From assembly GCA_015059015.1 (NCBI GenBank), contig SVBG01000008.1, positions 1 through 64,000 on the forward strand: 64,000 bases of DNA, read 5' to 3'. Below the pieces are notes generated by a model. That model saw nothing but the letters and a program-made list of their open reading frames with translations. It ran no database searches and had not been told where the DNA came from. Below, piece by piece: positions 1-9,245 of the stretch; positions within the stretch are counted from its first letter, which is position 1; each line of letters opens with the position of its first letter. A program made the translations under genes and the position numbers. Origin of the DNA: Erysipelotrichaceae bacterium (GTDB lineage: Bacteria > Bacillota_I > Bacilli_A > ML615J-28 > CAG-313).

Positions 1-34
1 AAGAGGTTTGTATTTTGAATACAAATCTCTTTTT
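1..34 (+). terminator. intrinsic terminator of an upstream gene
   Basis: A hairpin with arms AAGAGGTTTGTATT and AATACAAATCTCTT is followed directly by a T run. The gene it would end lies outside the window. Confidence 0.7.
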
Positions 35-36
35 CA

Positions 37-112
37 TCTCAAAAGATTTTACAAATAATCTCAAAAGAATTTATTAATTATCTCAAAATCTTAAAATCTC
101 AAAATCTCAAAA
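37..112. repeat. five short TCTCAAAA repeats
   Basis: The octamer TCTCAAAA occurs at 37, 59, 81, 97 and 105, the first three spaced exactly 22 bp apart and the last two adjacent. It lies between two terminators, so it is non-coding in practice. Function is unknown; slippage-derived low-complexity DNA is the simplest explanation. Confidence 0.6.
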
Positions 113-127
113 GATTTTATTGAACCT

Positions 128-171
128 AAAAATCCTCTTCTTATATTATTTATAAGAAGAGGATTTTTTTT
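128..171 (-). terminator. bidirectional-looking terminator downstream of the minus-strand kinase fusion
   Basis: A perfect 15-bp stem (131-145 with 151-165) and a 5-nt loop have T runs on both strands. Its position 60 bp beyond the stop of the minus-strand gene at 229-1308 fits that gene's terminator; it may also stop leftover plus-strand transcription. Confidence 0.7.
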
Positions 172-228
172 GGTATTTAAAAAAGCTATATTAATAAAAA
201 TTGCAAAAATGGTTTTTATATTTTAGAG

Positions 229-1308
229 TCAATTATTTTTTAAATTTATAATCCAATTTTTTATAATAGATTTTAACTCTGAATCGCTAGAGTATATTTT
301 TCCAATATCTTTTAATGTATCAAAAAAATTATAATTCGTTATAGATGAATGTTTAATAATTAAGCATTCTCTATGCATTGTTTGCATAATTCCAAGTTCA
401 TATGCTACATTCGGATTAAATACTTGATCATTTTCAGGTTCATCAAATAATGCAATTCCATATTTACAACATTGACTTACTGCCATAGTATTATATACGT
501 CATTGGTAATATTCCAATTTTCATCATCAGCACAAATAGCGTTAAATCCATGTTTAAATAAAGTCCATTTAATTGAATCTCTTATTGCCTCATTATTTTC
601 TCGATATTTAATCATTAGAAAAACATTTTTTTCATAATTAGTTAATTTATTTTCTATTTTATCGGCATAACCAATTAATGGTTTAATAATGGAATATTTA
701 TTCTCAATTTTATTATATTTATCAATTAATTGATTTATTAGGTTTTTAAATTCATTTTTAGAAGAATTATTAATTAAAACTTCTTTATATAAATTTACTG
801 AATGGCTTAAGTAATCCTCAAGAGGTTCTTTTGACCTTTCTATTCTATTTTGTATTTCAATTTCTGTTAAATTTTCTTTAATAAGTCTTTCTCTAATACG
901 TTCGTTATCACTATAAATAAAAATAGGAATAACATTTATATGAGAATAATCTTTAATTAATTGTGTAATAAGTTGAATATTTCTTACAATAATAAATGTA
1001 TTTTGGAAATTATTTATAGATTCATCTAAATCATTTTTATAAAATCCATACCAATGTTTTGAGTATTTATATTTAAAAAATTTATTATCTTTGTTGTTGT
1101 TAACCATTGTTTGAAATTGTTCGTTACTTATAAAATTTAGATCTAAGTAATAGGATTTATTTTGTTCGAATTTTCTTTTTTCTCTTGTACTATATTTTGC
1201 TAGACAATTAACATAAAAATCTCTACTGCTATATACTTCTTTAATGTATTCTAGAAAATCTGATTTTCCTGTTCCAGCTAATCCATCAATAATAAATAAA
1301 TTTTTCAT
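229..1308 (-). CDS. guanylate-kinase-like P-loop domain fused to a nucleoside-deoxyribosyltransferase/TIR-like domain
   Basis: The N-terminal ~200 residues resemble guanylate kinase: a Walker A motif GLAGTGKS at residues 9-16 and a KYSTREKR segment like the KYTTR element of that family. The last ~130 residues resemble the nucleotide-binding fold of nucleoside 2-deoxyribosyltransferases and TIR-like effectors, with the characteristic NPNVAYELGIMQ near residue 298. The same two-part design recurs at 5009-6106 with a different C-terminal sequence. Inference: a nucleotide-sensing or nucleotide-degrading conflict protein. The gene is divergent from its neighbours, with a 26-bp palindrome just upstream of its start. 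It ends in TGA, which is rare in this window. Confidence 0.65.
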   Translation of the reverse strand: MKNLFIIDGLAGTGKSDFLEYIKEVYSSRDFYVNCLAKYSTREKRKFEQNKSYYLDLNFISNEQFQTMVNNNKDNKFFKYKYSKHWYGFYKNDLDESINNFQNTFIIVRNIQLITQLIKDYSHINVIPIFIYSDNERIRERLIKENLTEIEIQNRIERSKEPLEDYLSHSVNLYKEVLINNSSKNEFKNLINQLIDKYNKIENKYSIIKPLIGYADKIENKLTNYEKNVFLMIKYRENNEAIRDSIKWTLFKHGFNAICADDENWNITNDVYNTMAVSQCCKYGIALFDEPENDQVFNPNVAYELGIMQTMHRECLIIKHSSITNYNFFDTLKDIGKIYSSDSELKSIIKNWIINLKNN

Positions 1309-1339
1309 AAATTTTAAAATTCCCTTAAAAATCGTTTAA

Positions 1340-1365
1340 GTACATAATGGTATACCTTTATGTAC
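1340..1365. promoter_or_regulatory. 26-bp palindrome, probable operator
   Basis: The arms GTACATAA and TTATGTAC flank a palindromic GGTATACC centre. The whole 26 bp is self-complementary except for one symmetric T/T pair. It lies 31 bp upstream of the ATG of the minus-strand gene, in the divergent region with the Nudix remnant, so it is placed like a dimeric repressor site. A further half-like ATTATGTA follows at about 1371. Confidence 0.5.
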
Positions 1366-1525
1366 CTTTTATTATGTATTTATTATAGCATAACTTATTG
1401 ACAAAAACAATTTAATTGATAAAATAAATTCCTAATTCTTAATAAATTATGCGTTTATTAATTATAAATCTTAGATTATAAACAAGTACAAAAAAATAAA
1501 CCTTTGTATACAGAAAGAGAGTTTT

Positions 1526-2479
1526 ATGCCAAAAATATTTACAAGAGAAGAATTAATTGAAATAATAAAAGAATCACAAAAATGTTTAAAGGTTGTAGAA
1601 ACTGTTATATTTGATTTACCAATAAACGATTTGAAAGATTTTTGGTTTACAAAAATTGATTCTGGAAATTACGTGTTAGAATTTATTTGTGAATCAGAAC
1701 CAACTTTAAGTTATAATGCTTTAATATCATCAAATAGGCGCATAAGTGGTGAAAGTCGTAGTTATGAATTTGGTGAATTTAAAACTATTCAAGAAGCTCC
1801 GCTAAAAAAATTAAAAGACTATCTTGAAAAACGTAATTGTCGTCACTTAGAGCCAGAAAAAGATGCAGTTAAATACTATTTAGAAGAATTAAAAATAAAT
1901 AATATTGAAGAATGGAAAAGTGAAAAGGTAAAAATAGAAACTGGAAATTTTGATTATTCTAATTTTAAGCAATGTTTCTATATTAGAACTTGTTATATTC
2001 CATTTTCTGTACCATTTATTCAAATTGATAATCGTTTTTTTATTACTTATTCATTAACAAAATTTTGTAGTGCTTTAAAATTTGAAGAAATTACAGAAAA
2101 CCATATATGGTATGATGAGTTTAAAAAATATTTTAATGTATTTTTGGAAAACCCTTTAGGAGCAAAAAAATATTCTACGGAAGAAACAAAAAAAGGAAAT
2201 AAATTAGAAGTTATACAAATGTATAATGGATTAAGACAACCATTGGGGTTGCTTCCAAGAGATTCATTTTTAGAAGGTACTAGAGTGAAAGTTGTTATTT
2301 GGGGTTTAATTTTCACGCGAGATGGAAAACTTCTTATTCATCAAAGAAGTAAAAATGCAAAAGATAATCAAGGAATGTGGGATAAATCAGTTGGTGGTCA
2401 TGTCGATATTAATGATATTGATACTGTGAAAGCAGCAGCACGTGAAATGGCTGAAGAATTATTTAAAAATGAAAACTAA
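1526..2479 (+). pseudogene. Nudix-hydrolase-like gene, first part, interrupted by an in-frame TAA
   Basis: This part holds an N-terminal region of ~245 residues without a recognised family, then a Nudix-like domain with WDKSVGGHVD and the REMAEEL part of the Nudix box. Reading stops at TAA 2477-2479 inside the Nudix fold. The same frame then stays open to 2950, so this is one gene split by a nonsense codon. A ribosome site (AAAGAGAG) precedes the ATG. Nudix enzymes hydrolyse nucleoside diphosphates linked to other groups; substrate unknown. A sequencing error at one base could also explain the stop. Confidence 0.6.
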
Positions 2480-2950
2480 GAACAAGGAGGATATGACGAT
2501 GTTGATTTTGCAATTACAAATGTTAATAAATTAATTTATTTAGGTGAATGGAATCCTGATATGCGAAATAATATACCTTTTTTAGATGTAAATAATAAAA
2601 AAGAAGAATACTATTATTTCAGAATGGACTATGAATTAAGTAAAAAGCCGATAGATTCTCCAAGATATTTAAATGATGGAAGAATACAAGATGTTAAAGT
2701 TTTTGTAGATTTATTTGTTTGTATCGCATCAGTAAACTTTAATATTGATTCATTGAAAAATTCTAAATATAAATTGTTAGAATTATATGAATTAAAAGAT
2801 TATTATAAAGATGGCTTTATAGAAATAGACGGAGAGATAGTGGATTTTAGAATTACTCCTGATCTAAAATTTATTTTAAATAATGACGAATTATGGGAGA
2901 AAGAATTAAGTTCATTTGTAAGTTATTTAAAAGCAAATGTAGTTAAATAG
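2480..2950 (+). pseudogene. Nudix-hydrolase-like gene, second part
   Basis: This is the in-frame continuation of the upstream part. After the TAA, translation gives EQGGYDDVDFAITNVNKL, the expected downstream half of a Nudix fold, followed by ~130 residues that begin again at an internal ATG (2561). No ribosome site is evident at 2561, so independent expression is doubtful. The stop at 2950 lies 11 bp before the next gene, so the two were probably an operon. Confidence 0.55.
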
Positions 2951-2961
2951 GTATAAAAAAT

Positions 2962-3609
2962 ATGCAAAGTTTTATTATAACATTGACTGGTGCTAGTGGA
3001 TGTGGTAAAACATATGTAATGGATAAAATATCTGAAGCATCAATTAAATTAGAAAAAATTGGCTTAGTTTTTAAACCAAAACGAATTAAAAAACAAACTA
3101 CACGAAATTATAGAATTGAAGAAATAATTGAGATTATTGATGGAAAGATTGATAACATTGATGTTGAGTCTGTGGTTAAACTTGATGATGATTGTGATTT
3201 AGTGTATCAGACATATGGCAAAAAATATGGTCTTAAATTGTCAGTTTTAGAAAATGCTTTAAAAAATAATGAATGTCCAGTAGTAATTATAAATGATGTA
3301 AGGGTAGTAGAAGAACTGAAAAAGAAGTTTCCAAATAGAGTTCTTTCTTTATATATTTTTAGAGAAATTCCTAATTATGATAAACTAAAAAAATTATCTT
3401 CTGGTAGAGGTGCTGTATCTAATGAGGAAGTTAGAGGAAGGTTCAATAAAGCTGTAGCAATGCATAGAACTTATATAGAAAATATAACTTTATTTGATAA
3501 AGTAATTTTAAATATAAAAAAAATAATAAGCAAAGTGGTGAATTTGACTATACAGGAATTCAAATTTTTAACATTATTAAAGCTACTTTGGAAAATAAAT
3601 ATGTTTTAG
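2962..3609 (+). pseudogene. guanylate-kinase-like protein, first part, frameshifted
   Basis: The Walker A motif GASGCGKT lies near residue 10 and KKQTTRNYR gives the guanylate-kinase TTR element. After about residue 185 the frame becomes unlike protein and ends at TAG. A shift of -1 at an 8-A run (3516-3523) restores a sensible reading that continues past 3540. This is the first of two A-run frameshifts in the same gene, which points to decay or, less likely, slippage-controlled expression. Confidence 0.6.
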
Positions 3610-4505
3610 GACTAAAAAAATCAAAAGGAAATAAATTATTTATTATATGTGGTAATGCTACCTTTGGAAAAGATCAAATTATACGTTCAATAAATGATAT
3701 GGGCTAAATGCAAGCTTTTATTTGGCCAAAATATACTATAAGAAGCCAGGATTCTGATGATGGTACCGAAATGATGTGTAAATATATTCCAAGAACTGAT
3801 ATTATGGAAAAATATAATAGTGAATATAAAAATGAATATAACTTCCTAAAATTTAAGAGTAAAATATTAATTGAAAATGATATTAAAGAATTTGTAACTG
3901 ATAATAAAAAAAATAATTTAATTGAATCAATGAAAGAGAATTATGACCTTTTAAAAAAATTGAAAACTCCAATAGAAACTTTTTGGAATGATGTAAAAAA
4001 ATTTAAAACAGAGCAATATTTTCAGTTTTGTTTAGAACAAAAAATAATTAATAGTTTCGAAAATAAAAATATTAGTTTGGAAGAATTAAACTTAATTATT
4101 GATCAGCATATATCAAAAGATGAAAAAATATTGATACTAAAAAATGAGTTTATAAAACAACTTGAGGAAAAAATGTTAAAAAATTTTTTTGAGATAAATT
4201 CAAAAAATTATATTGATATCGAAAAAATTAAAAAGGAAAATAGTAATATAATTAAACTATACACAAAAGATCAAATAAAAGGGATGACTGGCCCAGCATA
4301 TTATGTTGAGCATGCTGAAAAAGGATTGATTATGTATGAAAATAATGATACTTTATATGCCTTTATTGTTGAAGAAAGAGTTAATAATGAATTAATAAAT
4401 TTAATTAAAAATAAAATGGACACTGAGAATAAACATTGTGTTTTAGTTGCAAGCTTAATAAATATTTTTGATATATGTGAAAAAAATTTGGTAAAGATAA
4501 TGTAA
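3522..4505 (+). pseudogene. second guanylate-kinase-like domain of the same decayed gene
   Basis: Read after the -1 shift, this frame gives a second degenerate P-loop (CGNATFGKD) and a PKYTIRSQDSDDG element, so the protein carried two kinase-like domains in tandem. An in-frame TAA at 3705-3707 cuts the domain between MG and MQAF; the open frame from 3708 to 4505 lacks a ribosome site. The rest is rich in Lys, Glu and Asn with no recognised fold. A second -1 shift at a 7-A run (4480-4486) leads into the last part. Confidence 0.55.
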
Positions 4506-4753
4506 TAAAAATTTTTTCTAGTTCACAAATTATTTTAGAAGATTTTAAAACAAAAGCAAAAAATATTAATGAGGATACATTGTTGAAAAAAGCTAAACAA
4601 TTTGAGAAAGAAATAAAGAAATATTCAGAATATATTGAATATTTTGATCATGTTACAATTTTTGCAAAAGAAAGTATAGGTAATACGGGAGGAAGTCCTG
4701 AAGAAGAATTAATAGACCATATGTTTAGATTATTTAGAGCATATAATATTTAG
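4487..4753 (+). pseudogene. C-terminal remnant of the decayed tandem-kinase gene
   Basis: In the third frame the sequence reads FGKDNVIKIFSSSQ and continues for about 85 codons with protein-like composition (FKTKAKNINED, SPEEELIDHMF) to a TAG at 4751-4753. It has no start codon or ribosome site of its own and joins the upstream part only through the A-run at 4480-4486. Confidence 0.5.
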
Positions 4754-5008
4754 ATAGAAAGATTTAAAATATTATAATTTATTTATTCTAAATACTAATA
4801 TAATTAACTAAAATTATTAGTTTTTTTACGATTTAAGTTGTAAAAAAATTTTTATAATGTTACTTAATTTCTTGTTTTTTTAATGTAAAATTGGTATAAT
4901 GTAAAAAATATACTCTATGATATAAAATTATCATAATTATGCTAAATAAGTATTTGAAAAAAATATGTTTTTATATTTAATATATTTAAAATATGAAGGA
5001 GATTATTT

Positions 5009-6106
5009 ATGATTTATATTATTTTTGGTGCTTCTGGTTCGGGAAAAACTACTTTAATTAATAGTATTTTTTTAGAATTTGGTGAAAAATCTATTAATAA
5101 AAAGGGGACTACAAGAAATATTAGAACATATGATGATATTGAGATAGAATCATATCCTCAAGGACTACCAAAAGAAAAATTCGGAGGAGATAAAGCTTAT
5201 ATTTATTCTCAATATGGGTATGAATATGGGATTGAGAAAAAACAACTTGATGATGCTATATTAGGAAATTATCCACATTTTGTAATTTGTAATGATATTG
5301 AAACCATTAAGCAACTCAGAAATGATTATAAAAATAAAATTGTTGTCATATATTTAAAGTTTGATGTTCCTGCAGAAACTCTTTTATCAATTCAAAAAAG
5401 CAGAGGTATTACTGATGATGAGATTAATTTAAGAGTTTCGAAAATTGAGTATTTTAATGAATTGTTTATTCATAACAGTAGTTTTTTTGATGCTGTTATT
5501 TCAAATAGATTTGGAGATAATCCTGAAATTCAATTGTTAAAACAATTAAAGAGCATTATGTCAGCATATGAAGAGGAAAAAAGACGCGTTCCTCCTAAGG
5601 AAGTAATTTTTGAAATCATTGATTATTTACAAGATTCTATTAAAAGAGTTGAAATTGAAAAATCTAAATGTTCAGAAATAGAAAAGGACTTTATTTTTAT
5701 AGTAATGCCTTTTGAAAATGAATGCAATAGTAATGATATAAATGAGAAAATATGGTCAACTTATGCTGCTATAAACACTGCAGCATTAAGAACTGGATAT
5801 AGAGCTGAGCGTGTTGATAGGCCATCATATACAAATCAAACTGATAATAATATAATTGATAATAGAATTTATGAATACATTAAAAAAGCAGAGATAATTA
5901 TTGTAGATTTATCATATGAGCGTCAAAATTGTTATTTTGAAGTTGGATATGCACTTGCTCTTAATAAAGATATAATTTTAACAGCGCAAGAGGGAACTAA
6001 AATTCATTTTAATCTTGAACATTATGGCATTATTACTTATCAAAGAGGTAGTGAATTAAGTCAAAAACTTACTCAATTGTTATATGAAAGACGTTCGCGA
6101 AATTGA
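5009..6106 (+). CDS. guanylate-kinase-like domain fused to a VMPF-type TIR/deoxyribosyltransferase-like domain
   Basis: Residues 1-190 match the guanylate kinase layout: Walker A GASGSGKT at 7-14, a GTTRN element, and the late RGITDDEINLR segment. Residues ~228-355 form the nucleotide-binding domain often found in conflict systems: FIFIVMPF at about 229, a RVDRPSYTNQ turn, IIIVDLS and the NCYFEVGYALALNKD signature near 307. The start has an AAGGAG site. Its sister at 229-1308 shares the design but little sequence. Inference: kinase-like sensing coupled to a nucleotide-cleaving effector. It ends in TGA, one of three such stops, all in this island. Confidence 0.7.
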   Translation: MIYIIFGASGSGKTTLINSIFLEFGEKSINKKGTTRNIRTYDDIEIESYPQGLPKEKFGGDKAYIYSQYGYEYGIEKKQLDDAILGNYPHFVICNDIETIKQLRNDYKNKIVVIYLKFDVPAETLLSIQKSRGITDDEINLRVSKIEYFNELFIHNSSFFDAVISNRFGDNPEIQLLKQLKSIMSAYEEEKRRVPPKEVIFEIIDYLQDSIKRVEIEKSKCSEIEKDFIFIVMPFENECNSNDINEKIWSTYAAINTAALRTGYRAERVDRPSYTNQTDNNIIDNRIYEYIKKAEIIIVDLSYERQNCYFEVGYALALNKDIILTAQEGTKIHFNLEHYGIITYQRGSELSQKLTQLLYERRSRN

Positions 6107-6173
6107 AAACTTTGATTAATATGTTTTAATTTTAATAAACTTTAATAGTAAGTTTAGGGCTATTACTAATTTA

Positions 6174-6222
6174 AAAATTAACTAGGAGTTAATCATTCAA
6201 TGATCTCCTAGTTAATTTTAAA
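6174..6222 (+). terminator. long hairpin downstream of the kinase fusion
   Basis: A perfect 15-bp inverted repeat (6174-6188 with 6205-6219) is followed by a short AT-rich tract. It lies 68 bp beyond the gene and before the promoter of the next one. The T tract is weak, so termination is probable rather than certain. Confidence 0.5.
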
Positions 6223-6323
6223 ACTAGTTATAATAATTTTTTTAAATAGTGTTATTAATTTATTAAAATTATGAAAAAAATAATGTGCTATAATTATTAT
6301 TGTTTTAAAAAAAGGAGAAATTT

Positions 6324-9059
6324 ATGTTATATACAATTAGTTCAATCGCAGTACTAGTTTTAAGTATTATTTGCTTTACGATTTTAGTTGTTGATTTTAA
6401 TGGTCTTTTCAGTAATAAATTTTTAAAAGGTAAAACTACATTTAAAGTAATTAAACTTGTTGTTCCATTTCTATGTGTTCTAATACTTTTTTCTATTGGA
6501 GCTTTCTATTTTTATACTAATGGTAATGAACGTGAAAATATTATTGCTATAGAAATATATAATGTATTATGTTACACAATTAAGTCTTTAGTTTTTGAAA
6601 TCAAAGATACTTCAATTTCACTGTTAATAGATGATAATAAGTTCTATTATTTAGCTTGGTGTATTGCATATCCATTATGTGTTATTACAAGCTATGTAAA
6701 TATTTTAAATTTAATTTCTCATAGAATAATTAATAAAATACGTGTTAGAATAGCTTTAAGAAATAATTGTGATATTTTAATCGGAATGGATTATGCAAAA
6801 ATATATAAGAAAAAAAGCAATAATAATATAATTCTATGGGTTGATGAAGAGATTAATAAAGAAAAAGAGTTAGAATTAATTAGTTTAGGAATCCCTTACA
6901 TTAATAAACAGTTTAAACTAAAGAGTATTTTGACGATTCCAAAGTTGAGAAAATCAATTAGAAAAAGAATTAGAAACAATAAAAAAACAAATTTAAAAAA
7001 TGAATTAAAATATTATAATAAAAAAAGATTTGAGTTTATTGATTATATAATTAAAAAAATTAATGATGATATAGATTTAGTACTTGAAAAATATATTTCA
7101 AATAATGTTAAAGAACAAGAAATTGATAATTATGATCAAAATGTTATTTCTAAATTCCATAAGAATATTGTAATGATAGGTGATTTTGTTAAAAATGAAA
7201 AATTGAAACAACTAAATAATAATTTATTAAATACTAAAAAGGTTGTTGAAATTAAATTAATCTTAAATGATATCAAGGGTTGTTTAGTAGAAAAAGAGTT
7301 TTATAAAAATTTATGTAATGAAATAAATAGATTTTTTAATTCTTATTTAAGAAACAATGATTTATTTGCGAAATTTGACGAACAAATAAAAAGTGATAAA
7401 AAATATGCTATTTTAAAAGTTCTTAAAAAGAGATATCCATTTGAATGTAAAGAAGTTGATTACCATTTTATCTCATTTAAAGATGAAGAAACTAATTTAA
7501 AATATCTTTCTGAATTTAAGCAGTTTTTACAAACAAGTAAAGGTAAAATTAAAATTTATGAAACTAGAAATTATTTTTTACATATAGAGTTAACCAATAG
7601 TAATCTTATGTCGATTCAGAATAAAGTTCAAGAAGATTCTAAAAATTTATCACCTTTCTTGCTTTTCTTTAATAGATATCAATTGTCTTCAATTAAATTT
7701 AATGAAGAAAATCCAATTACAAAATATTTACCTAAGTCTTTTATAAATGAATTTGGTGCAATTGAGAATAGTAATTTTGATATTAAATATGAACTTGATT
7801 TAAATAATGATTTAAAAGTTAAAACTATTTATGAGAAGAATATAAATGTTATTTATTTGGGATTTGGTAAAGTATCAAGAGAATTACATAAACTATCAGT
7901 TATGAATAATCAACTTGTATCATATTGTACAGATGATAATGTGCCACCGATTAATCGTTATCATAATCATGTAATTAATTATTTTGCTATTGATAAAGAA
8001 ACATTAAAATCAAGTGATAAAAATAATTTATATTTTAATAATCGTTTTGATAATATTAAAGATGATTTATCGCAAAATGATTATTATGAATTTCCAGAGG
8101 ATACTTCTAAGTTTTATGCGCTTGATAGTGATATAAACAATGTTGATACATACAAATCACTTGTTAAATTATTAAAATATAGAAACGATCTTACTTATAA
8201 TAAAATTATTATTTCACTAGATAATGATTTAGAAAATATTGATTATGCGTTAAAAGTTTTAATGTTATTAAAACAAGAATGTATTACAAATTATCACATA
8301 TTTGTACGCCTTCAAAAAGAAAATAAAGGTGTAATTGAACTTTTAAAAGAAAAAAATGTTTCTTTCTTTGGATATCTTACTGATATATTTAATCATGAAA
8401 TCATTGTTAAAGATAGTTTAATGAAACTTGCTAAATTAACAAATAGTAGTTATAATAGAATTAAATTATCTAATACTAATTGGTATACTTTATCACCAAT
8501 TAAACAAAAATCTAATCTTTATGCTAGTGTAAATATTAGATTAAAATTAAACTTGTTAGGATTTGATTATAAGAGAATATCTAAAAAAGAACTTAAAAAG
8601 TTATCTAAAGAAGATTTAGTATTACATAAAATAAATATTATTGAGCTTGATGAAAAACTAAGTGAATCGTATAAAAAATATGAAGATTACCTTTTCTATA
8701 AACAAGATGAGCTTCCTAATATTTCTAATATTTTATCATTTCAAGAACACTCTAGATGGAATGCCTTTTATTTGGGGTTTGGATATATACCAATGGCAAT
8801 TAATGATGTCAAAATTGATAATAATAAAGTTAAAAAAGATGATGATAATGTAAAACAACATATTTGTTTAACTACTTATCAAGATTTGGATTTGTGGCAT
8901 CATAAATTTGCAGAAATGTTGTCTAAAATCAATAAAAAAACAAAAGAAGAAAATTTAATCTCTGAACAAACATATCAATATGATTACATGTTAGTTAGTC
9001 AGTTTGAATCATTATTTGAAGATTTAGATAAAAATTTATTATTACTAATAAAAAAATAA
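6324..9059 (+). CDS. large membrane protein with TrkA-N-like and RyR-like domains
   Basis: Hydrophobic segments near residues 3-25, 45-66 and 108-130 suggest three membrane spans, followed by a long charged cytoplasmic part. A Rossmann-type GFGKVSREL motif near residue 508 fits a TrkA-N nucleotide-binding domain. Near 808-855 the EHSRWNAFYLGFGY and HICLTTYQDL segments match the RyR-like module that closes many bacterial TrkA-N proteins. Family knowledge links TrkA-N to ligand control of potassium channels and RyR domains to signalling. Inference: a ligand-gated membrane sensor or effector. It has its own strong AAAGGAG site and a TATAAT box at 6289, with a terminator after it. Confidence 0.65.
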   Translation: MLYTISSIAVLVLSIICFTILVVDFNGLFSNKFLKGKTTFKVIKLVVPFLCVLILFSIGAFYFYTNGNERENIIAIEIYNVLCYTIKSLVFEIKDTSISLLIDDNKFYYLAWCIAYPLCVITSYVNILNLISHRIINKIRVRIALRNNCDILIGMDYAKIYKKKSNNNIILWVDEEINKEKELELISLGIPYINKQFKLKSILTIPKLRKSIRKRIRNNKKTNLKNELKYYNKKRFEFIDYIIKKINDDIDLVLEKYISNNVKEQEIDNYDQNVISKFHKNIVMIGDFVKNEKLKQLNNNLLNTKKVVEIKLILNDIKGCLVEKEFYKNLCNEINRFFNSYLRNNDLFAKFDEQIKSDKKYAILKVLKKRYPFECKEVDYHFISFKDEETNLKYLSEFKQFLQTSKGKIKIYETRNYFLHIELTNSNLMSIQNKVQEDSKNLSPFLLFFNRYQLSSIKFNEENPITKYLPKSFINEFGAIENSNFDIKYELDLNNDLKVKTIYEKNINVIYLGFGKVSRELHKLSVMNNQLVSYCTDDNVPPINRYHNHVINYFAIDKETLKSSDKNNLYFNNRFDNIKDDLSQNDYYEFPEDTSKFYALDSDINNVDTYKSLVKLLKYRNDLTYNKIIISLDNDLENIDYALKVLMLLKQECITNYHIFVRLQKENKGVIELLKEKNVSFFGYLTDIFNHEIIVKDSLMKLAKLTNSSYNRIKLSNTNWYTLSPIKQKSNLYASVNIRLKLNLLGFDYKRISKKELKKLSKEDLVLHKINIIELDEKLSESYKKYEDYLFYKQDELPNISNILSFQEHSRWNAFYLGFGYIPMAINDVKIDNNKVKKDDDNVKQHICLTTYQDLDLWHHKFAEMLSKINKKTKEENLISEQTYQYDYMLVSQFESLFEDLDKNLLLLIKK

Positions 9060-9072
9060 TATTTAAGTTAAT

Positions 9073-9117
9073 AAAACCAACTATAGTTAATTCTTAACAA
9101 AAGTTGGTTTTTTATTT
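9073..9117 (+). terminator. intrinsic terminator after the first TrkA-N/RyR gene
   Basis: The AAAACCAACT arm (9073-9082) pairs with AGTTGGTTTT (9102-9111), followed by a T-rich tract. It separates the first TrkA-N/RyR gene from the second, which has its own promoter. Confidence 0.7.
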
Positions 9118-9184
9118 ATTGTAAAAAATATTTATTTGAAAATAGTACTTGTTTGGCGAATATTTAGATATTTTATGTGATTTT

Positions 9185-9213
9185 TTGAAAAAAAATGATA
9201 TTAATGGTATAAT
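9185..9213 (+). promoter_or_regulatory. sigma-A-type promoter of the second TrkA-N/RyR gene
   Basis: TTGAAA (9185-9190), a 17-bp spacer and TATAAT (9208-9213) with an extended TGG before it. The start codon lies 33 bp downstream after a TAGGAGAAG ribosome site. Confidence 0.7.
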
Positions 9214-9245
9214 AAGATAAAAGTATTAGATAGGAGAAGTTTTGA

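Noticed and set aside
2962-4753. Insertion sequence disrupting the kinase gene
   Set aside because: No terminal inverted repeats, target duplications or transposase; breaks are point changes at A runs and a TAA.
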